Notes: a model not told the origin generated them from the sequence alone. A stretch of DNA of 64,000 nt from Myxococcota bacterium (GCA_963169045.1 CAUJDF010000013.1:1-64000); one strand, 5' to 3'. Counted from the first letter of the stretch, positions 25,397 to 37,694 are shown. Numbers and translations are program-made.

Positions 25397-25987
25397 ATGC
25401 GTCGCTCGATCGGGATGTGGATGCTCGCGCTGGCGCTCGGCGGCTGCGGCGGGGTCGGGACGAAACCCGAAGACGCGAGCGCGGCGGAACACGAGGCTGC
25501 GGCGCGCGAGGCGCAGGCGCGCGCGGATCGTCCGCGGACCGCGATCCCGCGCGCGGCCGGACGCGACGTCGACCTCGGCGAACGGTACGTGCCGAGCGCG
25601 TCGTCCGCCGAGCACGCGGCGCAGCACCGCGAGGCCGCGCGGCGACTGCGCGACGCGGAGGCAGCGGCGTGCGGCGGCGTCGCCGAGAAGGCGCGCGCCA
25701 CGTGCCCGCTGATGCGCCACCCCGTCCTCGCGGTCGAGGCGCTGCCGGACGGCGTGCGCGTCACGTACGGCGGCGCGAGCGCCGAGGCGCTCGGTCGCGA
25801 CGCGGAGTGCCACCGCGCGTTCGGGGCGACCGAAGGACGCGAGGGCATGCCGGGTTGCCCGCTGTACAGCAAGGCGCTCCGCGTCCGGGCGGAGGCCGTG
25901 GACGGCGGCGCGGCGCTGGTGCTCACGAGCGACGATCCGGAGACGGTCGCGCGCGTCCGCGGCATCTACGTGCCGGCGAGCCGCTGA
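25397..25987 (+). CDS. lipoprotein, paralog B of the 23.4-kb protein
   Basis: This 196-residue predicted lipoprotein has the lipobox ALGGCGGVGTKPED and a GAGGAGG ribosome site. It has the same conserved features as the protein at 23444-24022: GTKPED, EHEAA, CPLMRHP, PDGVRVTYGG, ECHRAFGATEGREGMPGCPLYSK and a C-terminal YVPA. The middle section (about residues 40-85) differs, being Arg/Ala-rich here. It starts 14 bases after the PaaK-like gene and ends 11 bases before the P-type ATPase, so the four genes are surely co-transcribed. The pair probably arose by tandem duplication with the ligase between the copies. Function unknown. Confidence 0.8.
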   Translation: MRRSIGMWMLALALGGCGGVGTKPEDASAAEHEAAAREAQARADRPRTAIPRAAGRDVDLGERYVPSASSAEHAAQHREAARRLRDAEAAACGGVAEKARATCPLMRHPVLAVEALPDGVRVTYGGASAEALGRDAECHRAFGATEGREGMPGCPLYSKALRVRAEAVDGGAALVLTSDDPETVARVRGIYVPASR

Positions 25988-25998
25988 ACGGAGGCCCC

Positions 25999-28710
<2,712 letters not shown>

Positions 28711-29895
28711 GGCGCCGCGCGAACGGCACGTCGCGCGGACGGTTCATCACGAAGGCGCCGACGACGCGTCCGTCGCGGACGAAGAACGTCGTGAACGCGC
28801 GCTCGTCGCCGCGGGTGACGGGGCGCTCCGTCCCGTCGAGCGTCCCCAGCACCTGCAGGCGCACGCCGTACTGCTCCGACGAGGCGGCCGGGACGGCGGC
28901 GTGGGGCGTCGGGTCGCCGGCCATCGTGCGGCCGACGGCGAGCCCCTGGCCGTGGGCGCGCCCGTAGGTCTCGCCACGGAACGTCCGTCCGTCGGCGAAG
29001 CAGGTGCGGGCGACGTCGCCGGCGGCGAACACGTCGGGGAGGCTCGTCCGGCCGTACTCGTCGACGAGGACGCCGTCGTCGAGCGCGATGCCGGCGCTCC
29101 GCAGCCAGCTCGTCGCCGGGCGGACGCCGATGCCGACGAGGACGAGGTCGGCGGGGAGCACCGTGCCGTCGCCGAGCCGCACGGCCTCGACCGAAGCGAC
29201 GCCGAGGAGGACCTCGGCCTTCGCGCCGCTCAGGATGCGGACGCCGTGGTCGGCGTGCAGCCGCGTGACCGCCTCCGCGGCCGCGTGCCCCCGCAACAGC
29301 CGGTGCAGCGGCTGGGGTGCCGCCTCGACGACGACGACCTCCTTGCCGATGCCGCGGGCGGCCGCCGCGACTTCGAGGCCGACCAGGCCCGCGCCGATGA
29401 CGACGACGCGGCTGGCGGACGCGAGCTTCGCGCGGAGCGCCAGCGCATCGTCCATGCGACGCAGCGAGAGCACGTTCTCGAGCGACGTGCCTCGCGCGGG
29501 CAGCTCGAGCGGGGTGCTGCCCGTCGCGATGAGCAGCCGCTGGTAGTCGATCTCGCGACCGCTCCAGAGGCGGACGCGGCGCCGAACGGGATCGAGCGTC
29601 GAGGCGCGCTCGCCGAGGACGAGGGTGACGCCGTGGTCCTGGTAGAAGGTCCGCGGCTGGATCAGCGTGTCCGGGGGCTCCATCTGGCCCCGGAGCAGCT
29701 CCTTGGACAACGGGGGCCGCTCGTACGGCAGGTGGACCTCGTCGCCGACGAGCGTGATCGGACCGCCGTAGCCGGCGGCACGCATGGCTTCGATGGCGCG
29801 CACGGCCGCGAGGCCGGCGCCGATGACGACGTGCATCTCGCACCTCTCGACGGGAGGGGCGGGGCGCCGGGGGGCGCCGCGCGGGGGTGGTCGCG

Positions 29896-30108
29896 TCAGG
29901 CGGCGGTGGACGACTCGTAGCCGGCCTCGGAGAGCGCCTCGATCATCGTCGCGACGGGCGTCCGGGCGTCGTGGCGCACGAGCACCTGGCCCTTCTGCAG
30001 CCGCACGTCGACCTCCGTGATGCCGTCGAGATCGCGCAGCGCCTCCCCGACGTGGTGGACGCAGGAGCGGCAGGTCATGCCCTGGACGTTCAGCAAGGTC
30101 TCGTTCAT
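29896..30108 (-). CDS. copZ: copper chaperone, single HMA domain (CopZ-like)
   Basis: This 70-residue cytosolic protein consists of one heavy-metal-associated domain with GMTCRSC (Cys13 and Cys16), the standard Cu(I) binding loop, and a full ferredoxin-like fold length. It should deliver Cu(I) to the P1B ATPase encoded divergently 143 bases away. Start ATG 30108 follows a GGGAGAG site; an upstream extension of 24 residues is rejected. The ECF-type promoter ends 51 bases upstream. Confidence 0.9.
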   Translation of the reverse strand: MNETLLNVQGMTCRSCVHHVGEALRDLDGITEVDVRLQKGQVLVRHDARTPVATMIEALSEAGYESSTAA

Positions 30109-30158
30109 CGCTTCTCTCCCGGTGGGTCGACGCTTCATCGCGTCGTTGCAACCGGGCT

Positions 30159-30184
30159 GACGCTCGACCTGGCGGGGCATTACA
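30159..30184 (-). promoter_or_regulatory. ECF-type promoter of copZ-reductase
   Basis: Read on the minus strand: TGTAATG (30184-30178), 15 bases, CGTC (30162-30159). The elements and spacing are identical to three other sites in the window, and copZ starts 51 bases further. It lies back to back with the copA promoter, so the upstream elements form the inverted pair CATTAC/GTAATG. Confidence 0.75.
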
Positions 30185-30196
30185 GGCGACGGCGAC

Positions 30197-30222
30197 CGTA
30201 ATGAACCGGCGGCGGTCGCGTC
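30197..30222 (+). promoter_or_regulatory. ECF-type promoter of copA
   Basis: CGTAATG (30197-30203), 15 bases, CGTC (30219-30222). One base differs from the TGTAATG seen at the other four sites. The copA ATG lies 30 bases past CGTC. Confidence 0.75.
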
Positions 30223-30251
30223 ATCCCGGACGAACCGCGAGGGGTGCCGCC

Positions 30252-32738
30252 ATGAGGGACATGAACGTGGTCGTCGAGGACGAGGTCTGCGAGCTGCCCA
30301 TCCAGGGCATGACGTGCGCGAGCTGCGTGCGCCGGGTGGAGCGCGCGCTGAAGAAGGTGGATGGCGTGCGCGAGGCGACGGTGAACCTCGTCACCGAGCG
30401 CGCGTCCGTCACCTTCGATCGGGAGCGCACGTCCGAAGAGGCGCTGGCGCGGGCGATCGAGGCCGCAGGCTACCAGGTCACGAGTCGGCCGGCGACCGAC
30501 GCGACGATCGAACTCGACGTCACGGGCATGACGTGCGCCGCATGCGTGCGGCGGATCGAGAAGGCGCTCCGTGCCGTCGACGGGGTCGAGGAGGCGAGCG
30601 TCAACCTGCCGCTCGAGCGCGCGACGGTGCGCGTCGACCCGAGCCGCGCCGGACGCGAACAGCTCGTCGCCGCGATCCGGAAGGCCGGCTACGACGTCGT
30701 CGAGCATGCGCCGACCGACGACCTCGCGAAGGCGGCCGACACGCGCGAGGCCGCCGACGAGAGGGAGCGGCGCGCGCTGAAGCGCGACTTCGTGATCTCG
30801 GCGGTGCTGACGGTGCCGCTGCTCGTCGTCGCGATGTCGCACGGCGCCATCCCGGCCTTCGACGGCCCCATCGGGCGCTGGCTGCAGTTCGCGCTCACGA
30901 CGCCGATCGTGCTCGGTCCCGGTCGGCGATTCTTCCGCCTGGCGTGGGCGGCGCTCCGGCACCGCAGCGCGGACATGAACACCCTCATCGCGCTGGGCAC
31001 CGGCGCGGCCTGGATCTACTCGACCGTCGCGGTGGCGTTCCCGCGGCTCTTCCCGCACGCCGAGCACGGGATGATGCCGCACCTGTACTTCGAGGCGGCG
31101 GGGGCGGTCATCACCTTCGTGCTTCTCGGCAAGCTCCTCGAAACCCGCGCTCGAAAGCGCCTCGCGGACGCCGTTCGTGGGCTCGTCGCCCTGCAGCCGA
31201 AGAACGCGCGGCGCCTCGCGGGCGAAGACGAGGAGGAGGTGCCGATCGAGCGGCTCCGGTCCGGCGACCTCGTCCTCGTGCGGCCGGGCGAGCGCGTCCC
31301 GACCGACGGCGAGGTCGTGCGGGGCACGTCGGCGGTCGACGAGTCGATGCTGACCGGCGAGAGCATGCCGGTCGACAAGGCGGCCGGCGCGCGCGTGTTC
31401 GCCGGGACGCTCAACCAGTCGGGATCATTGATCTTTCGGGTGACGCGCACCGGCAAGGGCACGGCGCTGGCGCGCATCGTCGAGGCGGTGGAGCAGGCCC
31501 AGGGCTCGAAGGCGCCCATCGCGCGGCTCGCCGACGTGGTGAGCGGCTGGTTCGTGCCCGTGGTCGTCGGGATCGCGCTGGTGACGTTCATCGCGTGGCT
31601 GCTGCTCGACCCGACGGCCGAGGGCGTCGCCACGGCGGTCGAGCGGTTCGTGGCGGTGCTCGTCATCGCGTGCCCCTGCGCGCTCGGCCTGGCGACGCCG
31701 GCGGCGGTCGCGGTCGGCACCGGCCGCGGCGCAGAGCTGGGCGTCCTCGTGAAGGGCGGCGCGGCGCTCGAGGCGGCGAGCCGCATCGACAACGTGCTCC
31801 TGGACAAGACCGGGACGCTCACGGCCGGCAAGCCCGCGCTCACGGACGTGGTCGCGAGCGGCGTGGACGAGATGGAGCTGCTCTGGCTCGTGGCCTCGGT
31901 CGAACGCGAGAGCGAGCACCCGATCGCCCGCGCCATCGTCGACGGCGCGCTCGAGCGCGGCGCCCGGCCGCAGCGCGCCGAGCACTTCGCGAGCGTGCCC
32001 GGCGGAGGCGTGGAAGGCCGCGTCGAGGGCCGCCGCGTCCGCGTTGGGACGGCCGCCTGGCTCGGCGTGGACACCTCGCCGCTCGAAGAGCAGGCCGACG
32101 CGCTCGCGGCGCTGGGCCGCACGCCCTCGTTCGTGGCCGTCGACGGCCGACTCGCCGGGCTCGTCGCCGTGGCCGACCGGCCGACGGACGAGGCGAAGCG
32201 GACGGTCGCGGCGCTGCGCGCGATGGGCATCGAAGTGGCGATGGTGACCGGCGACCGCGAGCGCACGGCGCGGGCGGTCGCCGCCGAGCTGGGCATCGAG
32301 AACGTGCACGCCGAGGTCAAGCCAGAGGACAAGGCGAGTGTGGTCGCTGCGGAACGAGCGCGCGGACGCACCGTGGCGATGGTCGGCGATGGTGTGAACG
32401 ATGCGCCCGCGCTGGCAGGCGCCGACGTCGGCGTGGCCATCGGCACCGGTACGGACATCGCGGTCGCCGCGGCCGACGTCGCGCTGCTGCGTGGCGGCAT
32501 CGCCGGCCTGCCCACGGCGCTGCGGCTGGCGCGCGCGACGCTGCGCAACATCCGCCAGAACCTGTTCTGGGCGTTCGTCTACAACGTCGTCGGCATCCCG
32601 CTCGCCGCCGGTGCGCTCTACGCCTGGACCGGGTGGCTGCTCTCGCCGGTCTTCGCGAGCGCCGCGATGTCGCTGTCGAGCGTCTCGGTGCTCCTCAACG
32701 CACTGCGCCTTCGTCGCTTCGGCCGCGCCGAGGCCTGA
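30252..32738 (+). CDS. copA: Cu(I)-exporting P1B-type ATPase with two HMA domains
   Basis: This 828-residue inner-membrane pump carries two N-terminal HMA domains (CASC at 22-25, CAAC at 95-98), the P1B-1 transmembrane motif [19 protein letters not shown] in the actuator domain, DKTGTLT, and the hinge [11 protein letters not shown]. The seventh and eighth segments have YN (AFVYNVVGIP) and MSLSS, the residues that define Cu(I) transporters. It moves Cu(I) from cytoplasm to periplasm. ATG 30252 was chosen over an upstream ATG because it fits the 30-base leader of the predicted promoter. It is divergent from copZ and converges on a multicopper oxidase gene with 11 bases between them. Confidence 0.93.
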   Translation: MRDMNVVVEDEVCELPIQGMTCASCVRRVERALKKVDGVREATVNLVTERASVTFDRERTSEEALARAIEAAGYQVTSRPATDATIELDVTGMTCAACVRRIEKALRAVDGVEEASVNLPLERATVRVDPSRAGREQLVAAIRKAGYDVVEHAPTDDLAKAADTREAADERERRALKRDFVISAVLTVPLLVVAMSHGAIPAFDGPIGRWLQFALTTPIVLGPGRRFFRLAWAALRHRSADMNTLIALGTGAAWIYSTVAVAFPRLFPHAEHGMMPHLYFEAAGAVITFVLLGKLLETRARKRLADAVRGLVALQPKNARRLAGEDEEEVPIERLRSGDLVLVRPGERVPTDGEVVRGTSAVDESMLTGESMPVDKAAGARVFAGTLNQSGSLIFRVTRTGKGTALARIVEAVEQAQGSKAPIARLADVVSGWFVPVVVGIALVTFIAWLLLDPTAEGVATAVERFVAVLVIACPCALGLATPAAVAVGTGRGAELGVLVKGGAALEAASRIDNVLLDKTGTLTAGKPALTDVVASGVDEMELLWLVASVERESEHPIARAIVDGALERGARPQRAEHFASVPGGGVEGRVEGRRVRVGTAAWLGVDTSPLEEQADALAALGRTPSFVAVDGRLAGLVAVADRPTDEAKRTVAALRAMGIEVAMVTGDRERTARAVAAELGIENVHAEVKPEDKASVVAAERARGRTVAMVGDGVNDAPALAGADVGVAIGTGTDIAVAAADVALLRGGIAGLPTALRLARATLRNIRQNLFWAFVYNVVGIPLAAGALYAWTGWLLSPVFASAAMSLSSVSVLLNALRLRRFGRAEA

Positions 32739-32749
32739 ACCCCGTCGCG

Positions 32750-34045
32750 CTACGCGCCACCCCCGCCGACATCCCGCTCGATGCCATCCGCGCGCAACTC
32801 CTCGGCGGTCGCCGCCCGGGCGACGGTCCCCGGCGGGTGGTCGTACCAGCCGACGCCGCCCTGCGCCGGCAGCCGGGCGCGCACCTTGAGGAGCGTGGTC
32901 ATCCCTCCGAGGTCGAAGTGGCCGAACGGTCCCGGCCCGACCTTCATCGGAACGCTGTTCTCCGGCGCGGGCATCTTCATCTCGCCCATGTCGGCCATGC
33001 CCGCCGTGCCCATGCTCATGTAGCCCGGCACGAGCCGCTGCAATCGCGCCTCGAGGTCCGGCGGGACGTGCGCGCCCACCATCGCCGGCCGCGCGTGGCC
33101 CATCTGGTTCATCATGTGGTGGGTCATGTGGCAGTGCATGGCCCAGTCGCCCGGATCGCCGGCCACGAACTCGATGGTCCGCACGTCGCCCACCGACACG
33201 AGCACCGTCGTCTCCGGCACGCGCGCCGCCGGGGACACGGGACCGCCGTTCGTCGCAACGACCTCGAACACGTGGCCGTGCAGGTGGATGGGGTGGTGGT
33301 CCATCGGGCTCAGGTTGCCGATGCGGATGCGGACGCGCTCTCCGGTCTCGGCCACCATCGGCGTCGTGCCCGGGTAGGAGCGGCCGTTGATCGTCAACAC
33401 GTTGAAATCGCTGGGCTCCTGCGGCTCGGGCCGCGCCATGCCGGCGGGCACCATGAACTCGGCGAGCAGCAGCGCGTAGTCGCGGTCCACACGAGGGCCG
33501 ACGGGGCGCCGCGGGTGCACGACGATGAGACCCATCATGCCGAGGCCGACCTGGGTCATCTCGTCGATGTGGGGGTGGTAGAGGAACGTGCCCGCGCGGT
33601 CGAAGACGAACTCGTAGACGAACGTCGCCCCCGGCGGGATCGGCGGCTGCGTGAGGCCGCCCACTCCGTCCATGCCGTTGGGCAGCAGGACGCCGTGCCA
33701 GTGAACACTCGTGGGCTCCGGCAGATCGTTGCTGACGTAGAAGCGGCAGCGATCGCCCTCGGTCGCCTCGATGGTCGGACCGGGGACGCGGCCGTTGTAC
33801 GTCCAGGCGTTGATCTTCAGGCCGTCGACCACCTCGTGAACCGCCGGCGCGGCAATGAGGTGGAAGACCTTCACACCGTTCACCGTCCGCCAGGGGAGCG
33901 TGACGCCGTCCGGCGTCACGACGCGACCGCGGCTGCGCGCCTGCGGAACCGAGGAAGTCGCCTGCGCGAGCGCTCGGGGCGCCGCGCCGACCAGGGTGGC
34001 ACCGCCCACGGCGGCGAGGACTTCGCGCCGACTGGGTCCCGTCAT
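32750..34045 (-). CDS. two-domain multicopper oxidase, Tat-exported, Met-rich tail (cassette 1)
   Basis: This 431-residue enzyme begins with a twin-arginine signal (SRREVL, then ALAQ). Copper motifs are HWHG (about 115), LYHPH (160), HPIHLHGH (250) and HCHMTHHMMNQM (about 302-313). The short distance between the first and last motif fits a two-domain oxidase of the small-laccase type. A tail of about 110 residues after the last motif includes MADMGEMKMPAP, a likely Cu(I)-binding Met stretch. It probably oxidises Cu(I) in the periplasm. It lies two bases after the TolC-like gene and is paralogous to the oxidase at 43272-44591. Confidence 0.9.
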   Translation of the reverse strand: MTGPSRREVLAAVGGATLVGAAPRALAQATSSVPQARSRGRVVTPDGVTLPWRTVNGVKVFHLIAAPAVHEVVDGLKINAWTYNGRVPGPTIEATEGDRCRFYVSNDLPEPTSVHWHGVLLPNGMDGVGGLTQPPIPPGATFVYEFVFDRAGTFLYHPHIDEMTQVGLGMMGLIVVHPRRPVGPRVDRDYALLLAEFMVPAGMARPEPQEPSDFNVLTINGRSYPGTTPMVAETGERVRIRIGNLSPMDHHPIHLHGHVFEVVATNGGPVSPAARVPETTVLVSVGDVRTIEFVAGDPGDWAMHCHMTHHMMNQMGHARPAMVGAHVPPDLEARLQRLVPGYMSMGTAGMADMGEMKMPAPENSVPMKVGPGPFGHFDLGGMTTLLKVRARLPAQGGVGWYDHPPGTVARAATAEELRADGIERDVGGGGA

Positions 34046-34047
34046 CG

Positions 34048-35457
34048 TCAATCTCCCTCTTCGGGCGCTTCGGGCGCTTCCACCGGCGCGGCCAGGCTGT
34101 CCGTGGGCGCGCCCTCCGCGACGGGTGAGCCGCCGGCGAGCAGGCGGTCGAGGTCCGCGCGCGCGAGCCAGTAGTCCCGCAGCGCTTCGGCGTGGCGCAC
34201 GGACGCCTCCGCCACCGCGCGGCGGGCGCGCAGCAGTTCGAAGATGCCGATGGTGATTGCGTTGAACTGCAGGACGCTCTGCTCGAGGACGCGCTGGCGC
34301 AGCGGGACGACGACCTCGCCGAGGAACGCGGCGCGGTCGCGTGCCGCCCGCAGCCGGACCGCGGCATTCCCGGCCGCCGTGCGCACGTCGAGCGCACGAG
34401 CGCGCAATTGCAGCTCTGCCTGCCGCTCGAGAGCCTCGGAACGCGCGATCCCTCCCGAGTTGCGATCGAAGAGAGGCAACCCGACCGAGAGCGCCGGTCC
34501 GACGGCCCACTCGCCTTCGGGCTCCCGCTCCGCGGATGCACCGACGCCGATCCGCGGCACCCAGCCGGCGATGCGGGCCTGCGTGGACGCAGCAGTCGCC
34601 GCATCACGCTGTCGGCGCAGGGCGGCCAGCGCCAGGCTGCGCTCGACGGCCCGCCCCTCGACTGCCGCCAGATCGCCGTCGTTCTCCGCCGGAAGGGCGG
34701 GCAGGGGATCGGCGATGTGCCAGGTGGCCTCGGGGCCCCACAGCCCCAGCAGGCGCTCGAGCTGCGCTCGCTCCTCGAGCAGCGCCGACTCGGCCATCGC
34801 GAGGCTCAGGCGGGCCTCTTCGAACTCCGCCTGCTGCAGATCGACCTCGAGGCGCGTGACGTTGCCGGCCGCGTAGAGCCGTTGCGCAACTTCGAAAGCG
34901 GCCCCCGCGATCTCGTGCGCCGTCCGCCGCAGGTCGAGCACCCGCATGCCCACCTGGACGCGCCGGTAGGCCGCACGCGCCCCGTCGGCACGATTGACGG
35001 CCCCCTCCACTGCTCGCAGCCGTGCCGCGTCGAGCCGTGCGGTCGCGCTGCGACGGCCGGCCGGGATGGCGAGGAAGGTCGTGACGTCCTGCAGGAGCGC
35101 CAGCTCGTATGCCGTGCCGTCGCCCTCGAGCGCGAAGCGCACTTCGGCGTCGATCTCCGGATTGGGCGGGGCGCTCGCACCGATGAGGTCGCCGCGTTCG
35201 GCGCCGAGCGCGGCGAGCGCCGCGTCGAGGTCCGGCGCGTTCACCAGCGCCAGGCGAACCGCCTCGTCCGCGGTGAGTCCGTCGGCGAGAACGGCGCGCA
35301 GATCGCCGAGCCCATCCGGCGTTGCTTCGGCCGGCGGGGTTCCGAGCCGCTCCGCCACGTCACGGCGGATGTCCTCGCGGATCTCGCGCTGGCTCGGCAC
35401 GCCGCACGAGCACGTCGAGACCGCCGCGATGAGGAGCGCTTTGCGTCCGAACCTCAT
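34048..35457 (-). CDS. TolC-family outer-membrane protein (cassette 1)
   Basis: This 469-residue probable lipoprotein (signal ending near CSCG) has two TolC repeats of long helices, LTADEAVRLALVNAP near the start, SAPPNPEIDAEVRF as first strand region, and PLFDRNSGG in the second repeat. It is related to the TolC-type protein at 41824-43251 (SVGLPLFDR versus SVGIPLFDR; comparable AAGNVTRLEVD and RVGNVTDLD segments). No RND adaptor or pump is encoded beside it, so its export partner is unclear. ATG 35457 overlaps the upstream lipoprotein stop by four bases. It may let copper or oxidised products cross the outer membrane. Confidence 0.87.
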   Translation of the reverse strand: MRFGRKALLIAAVSTCSCGVPSQREIREDIRRDVAERLGTPPAEATPDGLGDLRAVLADGLTADEAVRLALVNAPDLDAALAALGAERGDLIGASAPPNPEIDAEVRFALEGDGTAYELALLQDVTTFLAIPAGRRSATARLDAARLRAVEGAVNRADGARAAYRRVQVGMRVLDLRRTAHEIAGAAFEVAQRLYAAGNVTRLEVDLQQAEFEEARLSLAMAESALLEERAQLERLLGLWGPEATWHIADPLPALPAENDGDLAAVEGRAVERSLALAALRRQRDAATAASTQARIAGWVPRIGVGASAEREPEGEWAVGPALSVGLPLFDRNSGGIARSEALERQAELQLRARALDVRTAAGNAAVRLRAARDRAAFLGEVVVPLRQRVLEQSVLQFNAITIGIFELLRARRAVAEASVRHAEALRDYWLARADLDRLLAGGSPVAEGAPTDSLAAPVEAPEAPEEGD

Positions 35458-35861
35458 CGTCCGGCCTCCTCCGGAGGGAAGAGGGGCGGCGGCGCGGGAC
35501 ACGCCTGCGTCGCGTCCGCGGGCGACGTACCGCCTGCTCGACGACCGGGTCCGCTTGCCGGCGCCGGTGCGCCGTGCCCCGGGCCGTGCGCTCCGTGGCC
35601 TTCCGCCGACGGCCCGTGCCCCGCCGCGTGACGAGCATGCGGATCCTCGGGCGGAGGCACAGCCGCCTCGCCCGGGACGCGGAACGGCGCGCAATGCGGC
35701 GGGAGGTCCGGACGGAGAGTCAGCGTGCGCGCCGGCAGCGACGTTCCCGGTGCGCTGGGATTCGCCGGGTCCGCCGACGAGGTCGCGACTCCGGTCGCAC
35801 CGCCACATCCGAGCGCGGTGGCCACCAGGAGGGGAGAGAGCCTCGCGCTCGAACCCTTCAT
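35454..35861 (-). CDS. small His-rich lipoprotein (cassette 1)
   Basis: This 135-residue predicted lipoprotein (lipobox ATALGC) is Pro/Ala-rich, with a HARHAAGHGPSAEGHGAHG segment in the middle and two cysteines (PHCAP, QACPAP). It has no catalytic fold and looks like a flexible metal binder. It is the first gene of the leftward cassette, overlapping the TolC-like gene by four bases, and matches in position the His-rich protein at 41213-41788. ATG 35861 was preferred because it gives a signal peptide behind GGGGGCGGACATGAA-like sequence. No named family. Confidence 0.7.
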   Translation of the reverse strand: MKGSSARLSPLLVATALGCGGATGVATSSADPANPSAPGTSLPARTLTLRPDLPPHCAPFRVPGEAAVPPPEDPHARHAAGHGPSAEGHGAHGPGHGAPAPASGPGRRAGGTSPADATQACPAPPPLFPPEEAGR

Positions 35862-36010
35862 GTCCGCCCCCGAGAGCCGTCGCGCCCCGTCGCGCGAGTC
35901 CTCGTCTGCCGACGCGCACGCCGGCCGATGGTCGCGCCCGAAGATGCGGACGGGCACGTCGTCGCGCCATGCGCGGTCCTGCGCGGATCGCCGATGACAG
36001 TGACTGCGGC

Positions 36011-36024
36011 GTCCACATGTGACC
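36011..36024. promoter_or_regulatory. degenerate GTCAC/GTGAC-type palindrome
   Basis: GTCCACATGTGACC contains the perfect core CACATGTG and one complete GTGAC half-site. It resembles GTCACATGTGAC at 23288. It lies between the leftward cassette 1 (start 35861) and the rightward glycosyltransferase-like gene, where no ECF promoter motif is seen. Confidence 0.4.
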
Positions 36025-36096
36025 GGTGCGGACACACTCAGCGCGAAGTGGCTCGTGGCTTCCCCTCCGGGTTATCAGGACCAGGCGAGGTTCACG

Positions 36097-37623
36097 ATGC
36101 CGTCGAGCAGATCGCAGACTGCGATGCACGCCGCGCTGCTGGTCCTGGTGTGGCTGGCGCTGCGGGTCGTCTTCTTCGAGGGGCTCTGGGGCTACGACGA
36201 CCTCGACCACATCGGCTACGCGATGGATCCGGGGCCGCCGGCGGACGTCTTCCAGGCGCGGCTGATGCTCAACGCGCTGCTCATCGGCGCCTACCGGCTC
36301 TTCGGCGCCGCCGAGTGGGTCTGGGCGCTCCCGACCATGTTCGCGTCGCTGGTGTTCGTGTTCGCGACGTGGCTCACGGCGCGCCGACTCTTGCCTGAAC
36401 GCACCGCGCTCGCCGCCGGCCTGCTGGCGGCGACGCTCGTCCTCGACGTGACGACCTCGACCGACACGGGCGGCAGCCCCTTCGCCAATGCGTTCGCGAG
36501 CGTCGGGACCGGCCTCCTGCTCACGGGCGAGGGCCGGCGACGGCTTGTGGCCGCCGGGATCGTGCTCGCCGGCGGCATGCTCGCGCACCTCGCGACGGCC
36601 CTGTACGTGCTGCCGCTCATCGTCGCTTGGGCCCTTCACGACGGCCGGCGCTGGCGCGAGGCGTTCCTGCTCTTCGGCGTGGTCTCGGCCACCTACGTGA
36701 TCGTGGATTGCACCCTCTTCACGATCCTGCTCGGCGACCCGCTCGGCCATTACCGCCTGCTCGTCGGCACGCACCTCACGAACCAGCCGTACCTCGACGT
36801 GCCGCCCCGCCTGGCGGACGGATCGTTCAACCCCTGGTTCTTCGGGTGGAGCTTTCGCGCGCTCGTCTTCACGAAGCACTTCGGGCTGCTGCTCGGGCCG
36901 GTGCTCGCCGCAGGCATCGTGATGTGGCGCCGCTGGGACCGGACCGCGCGTCTGATGGTGCTCGCCGTCGGGCTCGGGTGGCTCTACCTCAACTTCGGCA
37001 GCCAACACCCGTTCGGCTGGGCGCCGCTCGCGAAGAACGAGCGCTACTGCTATCCGCTGGCGCTGCCGGCCATCCTGCTCGCGCTCCGCGTGCTCGCCGA
37101 GATTCGTCGGCCGACGCTGCGCGCGGCGTGGGTCGCCGGCCTCGTGCTCCCGGTGCCACCGCTGCTGCTGGCGGCGGGACCGTGGGGGCAGAACGTCGAG
37201 ATCTCGCGCGAACTGATCGCCGTCGCCGAGGCGCACCCCGACCGCACCTTCGTGACCGATCCGCACACGTACGACGAGATGTTCATGCTCGGGGAGCGGC
37301 GGGCGCCGCCGAACGTGGCCATCCTCGACGACGGCACACCGGACCTGCGGCCCAACGAGAAGCCGCCGCGGCTGCCGCCCCGGCCCGGCGACTGGTACGC
37401 GCTCGTCAACCCCATGCACCTGCACCGCGAGCGCGCCCGCGCCTTCGCGGAGTTCGTGCGTGAGCGGATGAGGGCCGAGCCGGTGACGGCGCCGACGTGG
37501 CGCCTGATCGCGATGGTGCTCCCCGAGCGGGTGCGGACCGACTGGCCGGTGATGATGCGCAAGCCGCCGGCCGAGGTGGCGCGCTTCCCCGAAGCGCCCG
37601 CCCTCGCCGACGCCGGCCGTTGA
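36097..37623 (+). CDS. polytopic membrane protein, GT39-like glycosyltransferase
   Basis: From ATG 36097 this is a 508-residue membrane protein with about ten hydrophobic segments and an early extracytoplasmic loop containing GYDDLDHIGYAM, the acidic motif position expected for ArnT/PMT-like (GT39) lipid-linked sugar transferases. A soluble C-terminal part follows (from about 380). An upstream GTG at 36019 would put a palindromic site inside the gene, so I chose the later ATG, which has AGGCGAGG before it. It is followed by a methyltransferase and a flavoprotein, forming a separate non-metal operon. Substrate unknown. Confidence 0.7.
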   Translation: MPSSRSQTAMHAALLVLVWLALRVVFFEGLWGYDDLDHIGYAMDPGPPADVFQARLMLNALLIGAYRLFGAAEWVWALPTMFASLVFVFATWLTARRLLPERTALAAGLLAATLVLDVTTSTDTGGSPFANAFASVGTGLLLTGEGRRRLVAAGIVLAGGMLAHLATALYVLPLIVAWALHDGRRWREAFLLFGVVSATYVIVDCTLFTILLGDPLGHYRLLVGTHLTNQPYLDVPPRLADGSFNPWFFGWSFRALVFTKHFGLLLGPVLAAGIVMWRRWDRTARLMVLAVGLGWLYLNFGSQHPFGWAPLAKNERYCYPLALPAILLALRVLAEIRRPTLRAAWVAGLVLPVPPLLLAAGPWGQNVEISRELIAVAEAHPDRTFVTDPHTYDEMFMLGERRAPPNVAILDDGTPDLRPNEKPPRLPPRPGDWYALVNPMHLHRERARAFAEFVRERMRAEPVTAPTWRLIAMVLPERVRTDWPVMMRKPPAEVARFPEAPALADAGR

Positions 37624-37694
37624 GAACGGTGACGAAGCGCCGGCGCGTGCTGGAACGTGAGTTGCTGATCGCCGCCATCCCGAGAGGAGCGAGG

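Noticed and set aside
36743-36768. GTAATG on the minus strand inside the glycosyltransferase-like gene
   Set aside because: The tetramer at the required 15-nt distance is GAGC, not CGTC, and the site is inside coding sequence. It serves as a negative example for the promoter motif.
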